A DNA stretch of 64,000 nt from Chelonoidis abingdonii (GCF_003597395.2 NC_133790.1:18190662-18254661); one strand, 5' to 3'; positions 1 through 13,217 are shown, counted from the stretch's first letter. Made by a program: numbers and translations. The notes: a model not told the origin generated them from the sequence alone.

Positions 1-1911
1 GAATTTCTAGTTTTTCTACTAGCCCCAAGTCCAGCCCAGAACATTGATTGGGTTCCCAATTCTTCCTTCTCCTAGTACTGTGGGGTATTGCTCCCAGTGC
101 TATTAAACAGCCAGCGTGGCATGCCCCACTGATGGGCAAGGTCACCCCTATCCACCACAGCTCACCTGTAAAAGGGTTGGGGTCCTTCAGGTAGGGTTTG
201 TGAAGTGCTTTGAGATCCTTGCATGAAACAGGCCATGGAAACGATCAGAAAGAAGCCATTGCCACCAGAGGACTCCAGCTCCCCAAGGTAGGTTAGAACC
301 TGACAAACGCCAGTACTAGAAATCATGGATGTACAGATAACTCCAGACACTGTGCATTATTCCAGCAGCTACAGAACAGAATCGCTCCTTTTGGGTTAAA
401 ATCCGTTAGCCTGCCACCATAGCTCATTAAACATTTGTTGGGGAGGATACTACAAGCTCTTATCTCTAAGATCAGCTGTATTGGGAGCTTCTATACCCAA
501 GCTGCTTCTCCCCTAAGCTTCTCAGGAGCTGTCTGACCTAGCTCACATGCTGCTTGTCCAGGACTCTGTTAAATAGGATTTATCCAATAGCACAAGCCTG
601 GTAGCTGTTAAATGAAGTGAGCCACAATAGTGGCACATTAGGGGTGAAATTCACCCCTCTAGAGAACCAGCACAAGGCCATTTGCCTCTGTGTTGATAGC
701 ATAAGTGGAGCATAGAGACAGTACTGGCCCAATGCAGTAGGGTCAGTTTCACCCTAAAAGGATGACTTGCATACAGTCACTTGCACACCCCATACAATAG
801 CTGCTTCAATCTTAGCTCTGTATCCAGGACCCTATCTGCCACTGAACAGCACTCAAAGTTCCTTCAACTCAGCCCAAGTTCAGCTACTGTGGTTGAGAAC
901 AGTTTTCTGATGGATTATTTGCAGGAGTACAGGGGGGAGGGGAGGACACTGTAGCATTTTGTGAACATCCAGCTTTTTATTTAATACATTTTTAACCAGA
1001 GATCTCAGTTAAGCTTTTAATAGATGGATTCCTGGCCAAAGGCAGCTGCAAATTGATTGCAGCCGAAATGGCAAGTGAAGACAAATATAGTGCAGGCTGC
1101 CTACGGGGAGAATCCACAGACGAAACAGCACAGGCTGTTTCTGGTGCATTGTCTCAGCTGCTCACAGTATTTCAAATCTCAGTTTCTCCTTAAAACTATT
1201 TTTCTGTGAGACGTAGGGAAAGTCACTTCTCTGGAGAAGGCGTTGAGCGTTCAGCTCTGCAGGGAATTCTAGGCCAAATGGTTGTGTCATTTGTTTAAGT
1301 CTCTGGGCCTGTTAGCTGCCTAAGGAACTAGGAGTTCGTTGGCAAGAGGTTTGGCTGGAGAGCCCTGCCGAGGCAGAGTGATCCTGGGATCTGACCCAAA
1401 GTTGATATGGTTGGAAGGGAAACACAATAAAATTACCGAGTCTGTATATTTATCCAAACCAACTCCATTAGCCTCTGAGCACAAATAGCTTGGACTAGAA
1501 TGTAAACTGTGTGAGTCAGTCTCTGATAGATGCCACACAGGACACATACTTAGCCAGATTCCTATTCCACATGCACCTGGGGGAACATGGTTGATTTAAA
1601 TCGTGTTACTCCAGAGTGGCACTACTATAAAGGAGACCAGACCCTGACACACTCTGTATTGAGGAAGTCTCTGAAGTGCATTAATTCAACAATATCCCAC
1701 ATTACCATGGAAATGCCAAGGTCAGGGCAGGCTGCAAAAGGGAGAGTAGTTATGCCCAAGACTGGTAGGTAACAGTGAAGTTAACTCCCCAACCAGCCAC
1801 AAACTGCTTCTGACTGCCCACAGTGGTTATCAAGAAGCAAAAAAAAAATCAGACAGCCCCCTTTATTGCATTCCAGATCCCTGGCTCCCAGGTCCAGTAC
1901 AGTGAGAAGCA
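1..1911. other. Unassigned intergenic DNA
   Basis: No gene, splice-bounded exon or repeat that I recognise is visible here. Open frames are short and look random. One small perfect palindrome, GGGGTGAAATTCACCCC, lies at 641-657. Base composition is moderate, without a CpG-rich segment. Confidence 0.5.
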
Positions 1912-2032
1912 GGGTGATCAGATGTCCTGGTTTTATAGGGACAGTCCCAATTTTGGGGGCTTTTTCTTATATAGGCAGCTATTACCCCACCACCACCTGT
2001 CCTAATTTTTCACACTTGTTATCTGGTCACCC
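1912..2032. mobile_element. Short MITE with GGGTGACCAGA-type inverted ends
   Basis: The segment starts GGGTGATCAGATGTCC and ends ATCTGGTCACCC, so its ends form an 11-bp inverted repeat with one mismatch. It is about 121 bp and non-coding. A second copy with the same ends lies at 17505-17624 in the opposite orientation. That copy is flanked by TA on both sides, which suggests a TA-targeting (Tc1/mariner-like) non-autonomous element. Here TA is present only on the right, so the left duplication has probably mutated. The family name is not known to me. Confidence 0.75.
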
Positions 2033-2173
2033 TACTGAGAAGTTACTTAATAAACTCTGCTCACATATACAAAATGTCCTTCTGACCCCAAAGGGTCAGC
2101 CACATCACCAGGTCAGCATAGGCTTGGATCTTATCCAAAATACCATGCTGCCAGTCAAACCTTTAGTGTCTAA

Positions 2174-2410
2174 GCCTTGTCTTCACTGGTACTTTACAGC
2201 ACTGAAACTTGCATCACTCAGGGGTCTGGAAAAAAACATACCTCTGAGCGATTTAAGTTGCAGCGCTGTAAAGTGGCAGTGTAGACAGTGCTGGTAGCTA
2301 CTCACCTCATGGGGGTGGGTTTTTTACTGTGCAGGGAGAGCTCTCCCCCAGCGCTGGTGCTGAGACTTCACAGTTAACGCAGCGCTTTAACGTTGGTAGT
2401 GAAGACATAC
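2174..2410. mobile_element. hAT-like MITE with TTGTCTTCACT ends
   Basis: The left end reads CCTTGTCTTCACTGG. The right end is the inverse, AGTGAAGACATAC. The interior repeats the short phrase GCAGCGCT, which also recurs in the element at 28821-29580. The length is about 237 bp with no coding capacity. No clear 8-bp duplication remains, so the hAT assignment rests on the ends and on resemblance to the larger element. Confidence 0.6.
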
Positions 2411-2424
2411 TTGCTGAGCGTGCA

Positions 2425-2880
2425 GTCCACGCCATCCTCCAGCTTATTAATGACTTCCAGCCATCAGATCACATTATACCTTTCTCCTCTACACTGAGCA
2501 ACTCATTATTAAATATTTGTTCCCCATGTAGGTATTTATAGACTGTGATCAAGTCACCCCTTAACTTTCTCTTTGTTTAGCTAAATAGATTGAGCTTCTT
2601 TGAATCTGAGGCATCTTTTCTAAATCTTTAATCATTCTCATCACTCTTCTCTGAGCCATCTCCAATTTATCAACAGCCTTCTTGAGTTGTGGGCACCAGC
2701 ACCAGACACCATATTCCAGCAGCGGTCACACCAGGACCGGATATGGAGGTAAAATAACCTCTCCACTCCTACTCAAGAGTCCCTGTTTAACTATCCCAGG
2801 ATCTTCTTAGCCCTTTTGGCCCCAGTGTCACATGAGGAGCTCATGTTCAGCCATTTATTCACCACAACCCCCAAGTTTAA
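2425..2880 (-). mobile_element. CR1-like LINE fragment, antisense
   Basis: Read on the minus strand, this encodes a broken version of the C-terminal part of the CR1 ORF2 polyprotein, including a recognisable KRKLRGDLITVYKYLHG stretch near 2525-2580. That stretch matches the conserved region after the reverse transcriptase in CR1 LINEs. The frame is broken by several stops and frameshifts, and both the 5' part and the true 3' end are missing. It is a dead copy. Confidence 0.7.
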
Positions 2881-2904
2881 AGAAAAAAAAAGAATAGCTG
2901 AATG

Positions 2905-2995
2905 GGACAGTATGTTTGTACAGCTCCTAGCACACTGTGGCCCAGGCCCATGGCTAGGATTTCCAGGCACTATGGTAATACAATAGGCTGATCTG
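2905..2995. repeat. SINE-like 3' fragment
   Basis: The phrase TTTGTACAGCTCCTAGCAC followed by a GGCACTATGGTAATACAA tail has the look of the 3' part of a CORE-SINE common in reptile genomes. No polymerase III boxes are present in this fragment. The assignment is by general resemblance only. Confidence 0.4.
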
Positions 2996-3614
2996 GAGCT
3001 AGGTAAATATTCACGTGCTATCAGCTAAGAAGCCAATGCTTTTTAAAATGGTAAAGTCTGCCCTGTACGCTGGGGCTAGGCAGAGGTTTCATGGGAGATT
3101 TGCACAATATCACACATGCTAGACAAGCTGTGCCCAACCCTGGCTTCACAGGCTGTCAGAGAAGCAGGAGGCAGTAGAACGCTGAGCTGATTCATGCAGC
3201 ATCTGGCTCTCTCCAGCTGCCTACCCACTTCAGCTGCATTAAGCAAGGTGCGTTCATGCAGGACAGACCCACAAGAAGAATGTCTATGTGTGTCAGTAAG
3301 TAACTGTGTCATGTTTAAATAACACAGCTCCTAGTTATGCTGGCTGCCCCCTAGAAGGAAGTAAAGCAAGTGTGGGAGGGAAGAAACTAGGTCAGAAAAA
3401 ACACACGGCAAAATGTGACAGGACTCTGAGGATACTCTTAAGGTAGCAAGAACCTTTTCTTAGCTGGAGTTTGATTTACCAACAGTCTCTGCAGCTTCAT
3501 TTCTAGAAAAGAAAAAGCCACATACAATGTGCGTGCCTGCTCTTTTTATATGTCCCAGTGTGGAAATTCCAGTTCACTGAGATGAGGCTAGCTTTGGAGT
3601 GTGCATATGCTTAT

Positions 3615-4268
3615 TGTGACAAAGTTCCTCCTCTACCTTGGTGGGTCCTGCGCTTATTGGCGGATTTGTTCACCTCGGTAATCTTCCCTTCTTGTGGAAC
3701 CCACAGTCTGAGTCAGCTCCTCCTGTGTCTGATCAGGAGTTGGGAGGTTTGGGGGGAACCCAGGCCCGCTCTCTACTCCGGGTTCCAGCCCAGGGCCCTG
3801 TGGATCGCAGTTGTCTATAGTGCCTCCTGTAACAGTTGCAGGACAGCTACAAAACTCCCTGGCGCTACTTCCCCCATGGCCTCCTCCAAATACCTTCTTT
3901 ATCCTCACCACAGGACCTTCCTCCTGCGTGTCTGACAATGCTCTGTCCTCCATCAATCCTCAGCAGTACACTCTTCCACTCTCAGTTCCTTACCTTCCTT
4001 GGCTACCCAGCTCCTCACCACACTCCTTCTCCCTCTGCCTGACTGGATGTGAGCTCCTTTTTAAACCCAGGGTGCCCTGATAGCCTGCCTTGATTGGCTG
4101 CAGGTGTTCTAATTAAAGTAGCTATCTCTACTGCCTTCTAGAAAGATCTTAATTGGCTCTAGGTGCCTTGATTAACCTGGAGCAACTGCCATTTGGTTAC
4201 CAGGGTACTAGGGATTTGTTTAGCCTGGGGCTAACATACCTGTAGCCATCTGGCCTTGCCCCATCACA
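3615..4268 (-). mobile_element. Solo LTR of a retroelement
   Basis: The 654-bp segment begins TGTGAC and ends TCACA, the TG...CA inverted ends typical of LTRs. It is flanked on both sides by the 4-bp direct repeat TTAT (3611-3614 and 4269-4272). Read on the minus strand there is a TATA-like GGGTTTAAAAAG at about 4060-4072, which suggests minus-strand orientation. No internal gag or pol sequence adjoins it, so it is most simply a solo LTR left by recombination between two LTRs. Several open frames cross it on both strands, but none resembles a protein. ERV and Gypsy origins cannot be separated from the LTR alone. Confidence 0.75.
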
Positions 4269-4971
4269 TTATGTACTGGGGACAGGGGGCCACAGCTCAA
4301 CTTTGCTTGGCATAGGTTAAAAATTCAGCCCCAAAATACTTCATGCAACATGCACGTGGTTGGACCCCACTGTACTTTCAGAGGCGGCAAGCAGGGCAGT
4401 ATCTGAGGTGCAGTGGGTTTCTCTTGGGGGTTCCAAGCCAAAACTGGCTCGACCACTGTGCGGCAAACAGCGGCTGGAGAAGAAATTATGTTGATTTGAA
4501 AACTCGTATGAGATGCGGTCATGGAATAAATGTTAATGGAAATTGAATGAGGGGGCATGTTATGGGACAAAGACCAAAAAAGACATGCGTTGCTCTGTGC
4601 ATGGAGGCAGAGGGTTGGAGTCCTAGACAGAAGCTACACCCAGACAGCTCGTTCAGAACTGGGTCGGGATGGGGATGGGGGGCTTGAATTTGAATGATCT
4701 GCAGTTGGCTCCTAGAGTGAAGGGCAGAAAGTTTGCGGGTTGCGTCCCGTGAGAAGAGGAAGCACCCTTAGGAGAAAAGGCTGCCCTGATTAGGGGTAAG
4801 AAGGAGGAAGGTTACTGAGTATGATTGTTTGGCTTGTGACATGTTTACTTGGGTTCAATGGGGGGTTTAGTGTTTTGTCAAATCCAGGGGTTGGAGGGGG
4901 CATGGTTGGGGATTTGAAGAGATCTATCTGCAAGGCCCCAGAAGGGACGGGTTGTGAAATATTCTCAAGCT

Positions 4972-5106
4972 CAGTGGTGCTCAACCCGCAGTCCTTGGGC
5001 CACTTGCAGGCTAATCAGCACACAGCTGCGGCCCATGTGACACCCTCAGGGCTATACAGGTAGTATTGGATGCGGCCCACAATGGTAAATAGGTTGAGAT
5101 CCACTG
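4972..5106. mobile_element. Short hAT (Charlie-like) MITE
   Basis: The ends form an inverted repeat: CAGTGGTGCTCAACC on the left, and GGTTGAGATCCACTG on the right. CAGTGGTTCTCAACC-type ends are typical of hAT/Charlie elements. The body is 135 bp and contains GCGGCCCATGTGACA. No 8-bp duplication is visible beside it, so the copy is old or its flanks have changed. Confidence 0.7.
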
Positions 5107-5279
5107 CAGTGGAGCTGCGAGATGTAGCCATTACTGTGTGGAGCTGCTTTAAACAATCAGCCTAGGATGCTTCCTGCAAATGTTCCAAAGCAGTCAGACT
5201 GGGGAGGAGCTTTTATCTAAATGACCTGGGACCAGGCAGTTCTTGACAACTGGCCCATGTTAGAGAACCCTGGTCTGGA

Positions 5280-5925
5280 GCATCTCCACTTTGTTTTAAC
5301 CCTCGGTTAAGACTCTTCTAACCCAGGCTCAAACCTAGGGCTCTGGCATCCACACTGTAGCGCACAGACCTGAGTCAAAGTAAGCATATCCCAGAGTGCC
5401 TAGTGCCCCCTCCCGAAACGTGGCTGCTCTGGCCCTAGGACCATGGTGCACTGTGGGAAAAACGTAACTACCTGTCTTGCATGTTACCAGGAGGCAGTCT
5501 GCTTTGCAGAAGGCTTGATCAATTCACTCTCCATTGCAGACCCAGGAGGCTCTCTGACAGCCTGCTTGCAAGTTGATGCTCAGAAGATAATGCTGACCTG
5601 AGTTACTGCCATTTGCCAAAGTGGGGAGGGGCTTCCATTTTCAATGGAGCGGGTTGCAGATTGTTGGGATAGAGAGGACTAAGGAAACTGTCCCATGGGA
5701 TTGTGGGATACTTCCAGCTGATTCCTGGGACCCAAGCCAAGCAGGGCCGGGGCTACTCTGCAAAGCAATAGGGCTCCGACCCTGGGTGCCAAGTTTGGGC
5801 CCTCCAGGGTCCTGAATCTGAGCCTTGGGTTAGCACAATTGCAATGCAGATGCCTGGGCGGGGGGGAGGGGGGGGGGTTAGCTTGAGCACAGTCTTATGT
5901 TACAGTGTAGTCACATCCTCAGTTT
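5280..5925. repeat. Possible hAT-like repeat ending in ACAGTGTAGTCACATCCTCA
   Basis: The right part (5900-5922) resembles the ends of hAT MITEs elsewhere in the window, which have an ACAGTGTAG-type core. The body is moderately GC-rich. A G-homopolymer stretch lies at about 5858-5877. I could not find a convincing left end or target duplication. An open frame at 5621-5815 has no recognisable domain. Confidence 0.3.
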
Positions 5926-6483
5926 GATCCCAAACAGGCGTTGCAAATGTGTCCTTCGAGAGGTGGGTGTGGGCAGGAAACACGAATTATGCAGCTGAGA
6001 AAGACGGTACGTTCCAGTTTTGGGAGGCGAGGGGGTCAGAGAATCCTCATCATTGTAGTTTGCACTACCTGAAATCAGGATGGGTTGGACAGGTCAGCTG
6101 AGCTCCCATTGATAAGGGAGCCGGGCTGGGCTTCATAAAAGGCTGAGTAGCTGTGGTCTGTGCTATGCTGACTAACTCATTAGAGAAACAAGGATGAGAG
6201 TAGAAAAGCCAAGTAAAGGCTACAACCAGGTTGGTTTCTCCTGCACTTTAGCAGCAGAGTGGAAAGCAGATTTTCCCATCTGTACACAATCTACCATACC
6301 CATCGCTGCAGGTTTCAGCAGTTTAGTGAGCCAGTGTAAATCCAGACCTAGCACCTCATCCTCTACTGCCTGACACCCATTGGAGTCATTTTCACTTGTG
6401 CAAGGAGAATGGAAAATGTTACCTTTCTGATCTGGTAACATTTTTTGCAAGCATACGTCACCCTGGAGTCTCTGACAAGCAGG

Positions 6484-6758
6484 GACGGCTCCAGGCCCCA
6501 GCATGCCAAGTGCGTGCTTGGGGCGGCATGCCGCAGGGGGCGCTCTGCCAGTCGCTGGGAAGGCGGCAGGCAGGGTGCCTTCGGCGGCATGCCTGCAGAG
6601 GGTCCGCTGGTCCCGTGGCTCCACCGAAGCTGTGGGACCAGTGGACCCTCCGTAGGCACTCCTGCGGGAGGTCAACCGGAGCCGCGGGCCTGGCGACCGG
6701 CAGAGCGCCCCCCCATGGCATGCCGCCGTGCTTGGGGTGGCGAAATGTCTAGAGCAAC
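6484..6758. repeat. GC-rich palindromic interspersed repeat
   Basis: The left arm (about 6510-6560, with GGCGGCATGCCGC and GGGGGCGCTCTGCC) is repeated in inverted form at about 6680-6735, so the segment can fold back on itself. It starts CAGGGACGGCTCCA. The right end appears cut off before an expected matching terminus. It is rich in CpG and GGCGGC-type triplets, which explains the overlapping open frames on both strands (6220-6879). None of these frames resembles a protein. It is probably a non-autonomous DNA transposon. Confidence 0.6.
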
Positions 6759-6763
6759 ACTAT

Positions 6764-7340
6764 GGGTATGTCTACATTGCAATGAGAGTCGTGACTGCAG
6801 CATGCGTAGCAATACCCGAGTGACAGACATGCTAAACCCACGTGAAAACCCGCAGAAATTGGGCTTGGTTTTGGTTTAATTCGCTTGAGTTGCTTGTTGG
6901 CTAGTTTTTGGCTTGTAACCTCTTTTTTTTGATTGGCTCCCGCCAAGCAGGGGCAAGGGGGGGGGGGAAAAGAGAGTCAGAGGTGCACAGGGGGACCACC
7001 CCAGTCCCAGACTGCACACCAGGGGGTGGGGGTGGGGATTTAGTCACACAGTGTTGGGATTCTTAGGGATTGGCTTGTTTGGAAATGAGGTTAGCTTGAT
7101 TTTTGGCTTATTCTGAAAGTTGGAGTGCTTATTTACCGCATGAACGTTGGCAACTGTGCTGAGCGAGCATTGATCGAGTTAGCACCCAGGGCAATCGCAG
7201 TCCAGGGATGGGAGCCTGGATAGCAGCACAGGCTAGCTGAGTGCATACAGAGGGTGCTGCTGCTGTGATTTCACTGCTGCTAGCTGGGACCTGCCTACAC
7301 ATGGTGCAGTCACATCTGAGTACAGCTCACACATGCCCTA
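6764..7340. repeat. Probable nested hAT-like repeat
   Basis: The segment opens with GGGTATGTCTACATTGCAA, close to the GGGTATGGCTACACTTG end of the hAT element at 28821. An AT-rich, then G-rich interior (about 6845-7150, with GGCTTGTTGG-like phrases and a G11 run near 6960) looks like a second repeat inside it. A CTACACATGGTGCAGTCACA stretch at about 7291-7310 may be the right end. Boundaries are uncertain. Confidence 0.3.
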
Positions 7341-10300
7341 TGGCAAAGAGATAGGCCTTTTGTTTTCTCCTGAATCCACTATAGCTGCAGTCTCTATTAG
7401 GCCTGGTGGCTAACCACAAGTTGTGCCTGCCTCCAGCTCCTGCTTGCCTGAGAGAGCTCTGTCATTCCCGAGGGCTGCAGCTATTGCAGATAACGTGGGT
7501 ACCAGGGGAGAGATGAGTCTGATACAATTAACTGCTGGGATTTTTAGTGGAACTAGCCCTATACTGGCTAAAGGGCTTACGGGCACTCCTCCCTGGCTCC
7601 TCCTGCTCTGCATGGCTTCCTGGTCATCTGCATTCGTGGAGCTTAATCTGCATTTTCCTGGGCTTTTATGGCCACCTTTGTCAGGGACAGTGAGGCCTGA
7701 ATGACAATCAGAGCCATGCAGAGGCTCAAGGAAAAAGTTAATTAACTTTTATGGCTCTGGTTTTTTAAGAGGGAACATTTCTGCAGTGAAGGGAGCTGGA
7801 GGGTCACATTTTAAGGCACAGATGCCCCCACCTCTGCCCCATTAAGGCAAATTGCATGCTTTTTTACTAAGAATTACCAGGGGTTCTAGAAGCCATTGGG
7901 CCCTAGTGGAGATTGGCAGACACAGAGCATACGTCAAGATCCAGACAGCACCACACAACAAACAGTATGAAAGAGGCAATTGATTTAAAACCTTAATACA
8001 TGGGGAATCCAACTTTCCCTGCTTCGTGTGGCTCCTTCTCTGCCTTCGGTTCAGTTCATTTTTCCAACTCGCTTTTATTCTTCACCCTTTACCCTGTTCC
8101 TTGCTAGCTGTTGCCAACTTGTAGCTGACCTTGAGGCAGTCAGCACAGACTAATATCCAGTTCCTAGTGGATGGTGCTGCCAGGTATAGGGGTTGGGAGG
8201 TGGGGTGGTTGGATGTTTATTTCAACCAGTCCCTGCTTACAGAAGAGTGGAATTATTTTATGTTTCTGTTGGAACCCCCATGAAGTGCCCCCAGAAGGAG
8301 GGATTACACTGGATCGACAACATCACAAACATTGATATCCCCAGCAAGTCATCTTAGACCTTGGCTTCTTTTCCCAGTCCTACCATGGGGGACTTTCCCT
8401 CTCCAAGCCACAGTAACATGAGAGGAGTGACCAAGATGGTATGTCCAGAGTCTTCGCGGCAAAATCCAGCCCCAGAAGTTGCTGGAGTGAGAAGCCCAAG
8501 CTGCTTCTGCCTGGAGAAGAAAAGGAAAACTTGGGCTCTGAGTCGATTTGCTTCTGCAACGACAGCACTGTGGGCATTTCTGCACCACCTCTCTGCTCAG
8601 AGATGCTCTGCACCACAGTAGAAGAGTTCCTGAGTTCAGAGTGACAAGGGCCAGTCCCCATACACAGCCTGCAAAGATCTGTATTGCGCTCTCAAGCAAC
8701 AGCAAAACAGTCAGCTTTTCTCATGGACATAGCGCACAGCCTCTCTCTTGCTGGATTCTTTAACCCCGTATCAATAGCGATACCTTTGCAGAAGCTTGAG
8801 AACAGCTCTCTTTTCCCTTTCAAGTTTGTCCTTTTCTGAGCGGCAGACACAGGTTTGCTTCTCAGCCCCGAGGTTCCCATGCCATAAAATCTAAGATGGC
8901 TCCTTAGTTTTCTTGCCTGTTTTGTGCACCACCAGCCTCTCCCTTAAAGGTGGACATGTGGGACAAGGCAGTTCTCACTGCTGATTCCTTCAGGGAATTC
9001 ACTCATGGTTCATCAGTACAAATTTGTTGAGCCTCAGGATATGCTGCAAGACATCTATGTTCAGTCAGGACTTGGTTGGAGTGGCACTGCTGTGCCACTT
9101 TCCACAGGGCCTTTCCATTCTTTTAGGGCCCGAGCCGGCATCCATTGAAGCCGATGGAAAAAGCTCCCATTGATGTCACTGGGCACTGGATCAGGCTTTA
9201 ATTGTGTAGGCCAATGCTCTGTAATGCCTATGCGCAGGGGGTTTTGAGGAGTGGAGGTGGTGTATGCTACGTAGGCAAATGCCTGTGCTATCCTGAATGT
9301 CAATTAACTTACTGGAGCCTGTCTCTCTCCGCCCTTCCCTAACAGTGACTGAAATACAAGAGATGGTCTTGAAATGGCCTTGACTGCCTTTGCAGGGTGA
9401 TGTCCAAAGAAAGCACTTTCTCTGAAGGATACTGCCTTAAGGGGCACATATCATTTTACATAGCAAATCTGGTCACTTTTCTTTAATGCTGTCCCAGAGG
9501 AGGGTTTTGGCTGCTGGGAGCAGAGGTCAGGTTGGGAGCGCTTGTCATTGCAATGGGGTGTGACACTATTCAAGCCCCCCGCCCCCATCCTGTCTTCTGG
9601 CTCTTCACATCAGTTATGACTTGGTCCCTGCATTTAGCGGCTATGGGATCTAGCTCTCTCTCTACTTCACCCAGACTTCATGCCTCCCTAATGAGCTGCT
9701 GGATGTAACACAGTCGGGGGTACTCCAAGTCCCAAAGCACAACGTCTGGAAACTGGTTCACTTGCACTGACCTGAGCTGCCAGCTGAGCAACGGGGCTGG
9801 AACGCATTAACGTGGAAGGATAACAGTGTGTGCATCATCTGCGATCCAAGCTATATTACAAGCTGTGGTGGCAGCACAGTTTCCAAGCGCTGTGGAAACG
9901 CTTTGCTATGGAATAGCCCCAGGGGCCATTTCTGCAAGCTGCTGCCATTGCTACATGAAGGGAGAAGGGGATAGTTGCTATGAAAATTATTGTGCTCGGG
10001 CAATTGCCCATGATCACCACAAATTAAGGGCACAGCCCTTCCTCACCAGATGCGGCTCACGCTCCCTGACACGGCGGGAGGAGCCTAGCAAATGCCACAC
10101 ACATACACATTAAAGAGGAGAAAGACCCACTTCAGATTAATCCTAACAACCCAATGCACAAAGCCACAGTGGCTGGGCTACAAGGACTCTTTGTTTAGAG
10201 ACATTGCTTGTCTATGACACCATTGGCTGAAATTCAGCCATTCAGCAGGGAATCTGCTTTCAGCTGCTCTAGCCAGCTGGCTAATTCCAGGGTATATTTC

Positions 10301-13217
10301 TGATTGACAGCTTGTCAGGAGAGCAGAAGCAGATAGTGGATTGGCAGGGGACCAGGACGACACTTGTTAAAGCAAAGCAGAGTAAAATTGATGGTTGAGG
10401 TGGCAGGAGTCATCCCTGCTTTATTATTATTGGCAACCTTTATTTAAATTTTAAAAAAAGGGCCCTGGAAAATAATGTATTTGCTCCTCATCTAGTAGAT
10501 CTTCCAGAAATAAATCATTCTTTTAGAAAACTCGGCAAGAAAGGAAAATCTGCTGAAAGCTGCTTGAGTTTTGTATTGGCGTTAGCCAGACAAAGAAAGA
10601 TTACAGAATATCCCAAAGTATGAAGAGAAGAATGAATCACTGCAGGGAATCGCTTCATGTACAGACGCAAAGCCGAGGGGCTGTATTAAATATGCTAATA
10701 AGATTATAGGCTACAGTAGTTTATAGCATTTGTGTCATTCTCTAGCTTTCATCTGAAGCAACTACAAAGGAAATAACTTAGTCCCTCCCAATGCATCTCT
10801 TCTATTTGAGGATTTAGGAAAAGGGGAAGTGCCCCACCCAGTCCAAAAAGGGGAGGAAATCAGAGCTGAAAGCAGGGAAGAGGCTAGAATTTAAGGGTAA
10901 TAAGAGAGATGGTTTGTAAGAAGAGTGAAGCAGTCAACTCAATGCAAGAAGTTAAATGGTAGGAATGCCTGTAAGTAATTCTGCAGGGAGGTGAGGTGAC
11001 AAGACCTGGCCAGCCCTGCAGCCAACATGTAAGGACACAAGATGAATGTCTGCAATGATGAATGTTGGCAAAGTCTGCAGAGATTTCTTCTATGCACTTC
11101 AATCCACACACACCCTGGCCTCCACACACACAATCTGTGGTGTTTCTACTCTATTTACATCCCAGAATTCTACAGTAAATGTCATTCAGAGGAGCAGAGA
11201 TCCCAAGGTTGCTTCCAAGCATATCTAATCCATGGAGAGCTTCTGTGTTTAAAACATGTTACAAAGATGGTCACCTCATGGGTGTGGATCTTTGCGCCCT
11301 TATTTATCCCAGGATGACCTCACCTCATCACCACGTGCCCTAGATTACTACATTTTCCCTCAATGTGAGTTTTCAGTAAGGCTTTTCCATCCCTTGCAGC
11401 TTGTTCAGAACAGCTCATGCACTCACTTCTTGGTGTGACTAATCACACTATGCTCACCCTGCCATTTTCACCCTGGCTGTCTATACAGTGGGGTTTGTCT
11501 TTGAGAGGCCACTGTTTTTGAAGCCCACAAAGGTGCAGGCACTGGGTATATCCAAGACCTCTGCCTGATGACTATCTTCACTCAGCTTGCCTTTTAAGGG
11601 TTTCAGTATTGCATTTTAATTTGTCATGCAATCTATGCCTTTGCCATGGTGGCTCTTGGCACGTGGCACTTGCTAACCCTCATGGCATACATCTCAGTCC
11701 ATTGCTCCTCAAGGTGACGAAGGCTTGAGAAGGTAAAAACACCTTTTCCAAGTTTAGAATGCCTTTGGGGGACTCGGTTTCTAGAAGTCAGAACAGGTTG
11801 AAACTTGGCAGACTGAGTCCTGGGCTGGTGGAGGTTTTTATCCCTCTCAAAATTCTAAGAGGAGGATAAAAGTTATTTGGAGACAGGCATCTCTCCCTCA
11901 TCTAATCAGAATTATAATAGCATATGAAGAACGATTCATAATTTGCCTGCCTTTAAAAACCATTCACTGGAGGGAGGTTTAAAATACATCTTTACATTCT
12001 AGAGTGAGAGATTGCCTATGGTTTGTTTTAGCACCTCTGTGACATAAAAACAGTGAGATGATCCTAGACCTCAGGATTTATACAGCTGCATGTGTTTTTC
12101 TAAAGGATGAATATTCACAGGAGTCGAGCAAGACTAGTGAGAGTGCAGCGCCTGCTTGCTCTCTCCGTGAGAGTCTGAACTGCACTAGGCACTGGGCTGA
12201 CTTTGCTTGCTCATCTTGACTTTGACATGCATTCAGCTTCCATTAAAATCAAGTCTTTATAGTGCAATGAGGCCTTGGGGAGGAAAATAAAATAAAACCC
12301 AACCAGCTGCCATGTCTTGCTATAATAGCTTCCAAAGAGGATATCCAGGATATTTCCTCAGTGGCTGCACAGATGCATTTCCAGTGAGACCAAGGAACAG
12401 GAAGTTAATTGTATTGTAGGATCCTCAGCTCTGAAGTCTGATGCCAGTACTCTGCATAACACTATAGCCATCTGCACCATACAAGCTTCTGCTCCCACGG
12501 TGCAGGGCTTTTTAAACATAGGTGAGGGCAGTACTGAGCATTCCAGACTAAGAATGGCAGTTGCCAAAGAAAGACGCATTTCTAGCCTGCAGTAGACACA
12601 ATTATTATTTCAGGGCACTTGAAATGCTGTGCGCATTTCCAGCACTCAGACAAGAAGCTAATGAGTTCTACAACCCCTTCCAGGCTGTCCCCAGGTTAAC
12701 AAAAAGGGAGAAGAATTGGAAGTGTAGTAAAGTGATTAAATTCCAGCTGAATCTCCAACTCTGGGAAACCCAGCAGGGCCTTCGGGGCCAGATTGGAAAC
12801 TCCACACAGCACGAGAGGGGAAGTTTGAAAACCTTTGAACCAACAGCCTACATCTGCCATCACCACACTTCTGATAAATAATTCAATTATGAGCATATTT
12901 CATGTCTAACAAGAGCCAAGCTTATTTTTCACCAATACCGGCAACAAAGTAGAAACCAAAGTTGGTTCCATGAATACCACATGCCTGCCAGGTGAGAGGT
13001 CAGACCTTAGACCTTATGGCAAATCTTTTGAATGGCATATTGCAGAACCTTCAAATACCATTAGTCTAGGAAGAGCTTAAGGCCAACTGCTCCTATGTTC
13101 AGAACTCCCACATTGAGACATAAAGACTCTCTCACTCATCACCACGCTACTAGAAGGTTACGATATGCACTCCAGTGCAAAGTTTTGCACTATTACGTGT
13201 CCCTTGCACTAGCTAGT
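7341..13217. other. Unassigned intergenic DNA
   Basis: Nearly 6 kb without any gene or repeat that I can define. Open frames are 60-120 codons, overlap on both strands and show no conserved motif. A CTCCCATTGATGTCA phrase at about 9166-9180 is shared with 49038-49060 and hints at an old dispersed repeat. Nothing points to a promoter or CpG island. Confidence 0.4.

Noticed and set aside
3558..4080. Several frames of 60-125 codons on both strands
   Set aside because: They lie mostly in the solo LTR; strands and frames overlap without any recognisable protein motif.
6396..6879. Overlapping frames with CGMP/GRR-rich sequence
   Set aside because: They result from a GC-rich palindromic repeat and are open on both strands.
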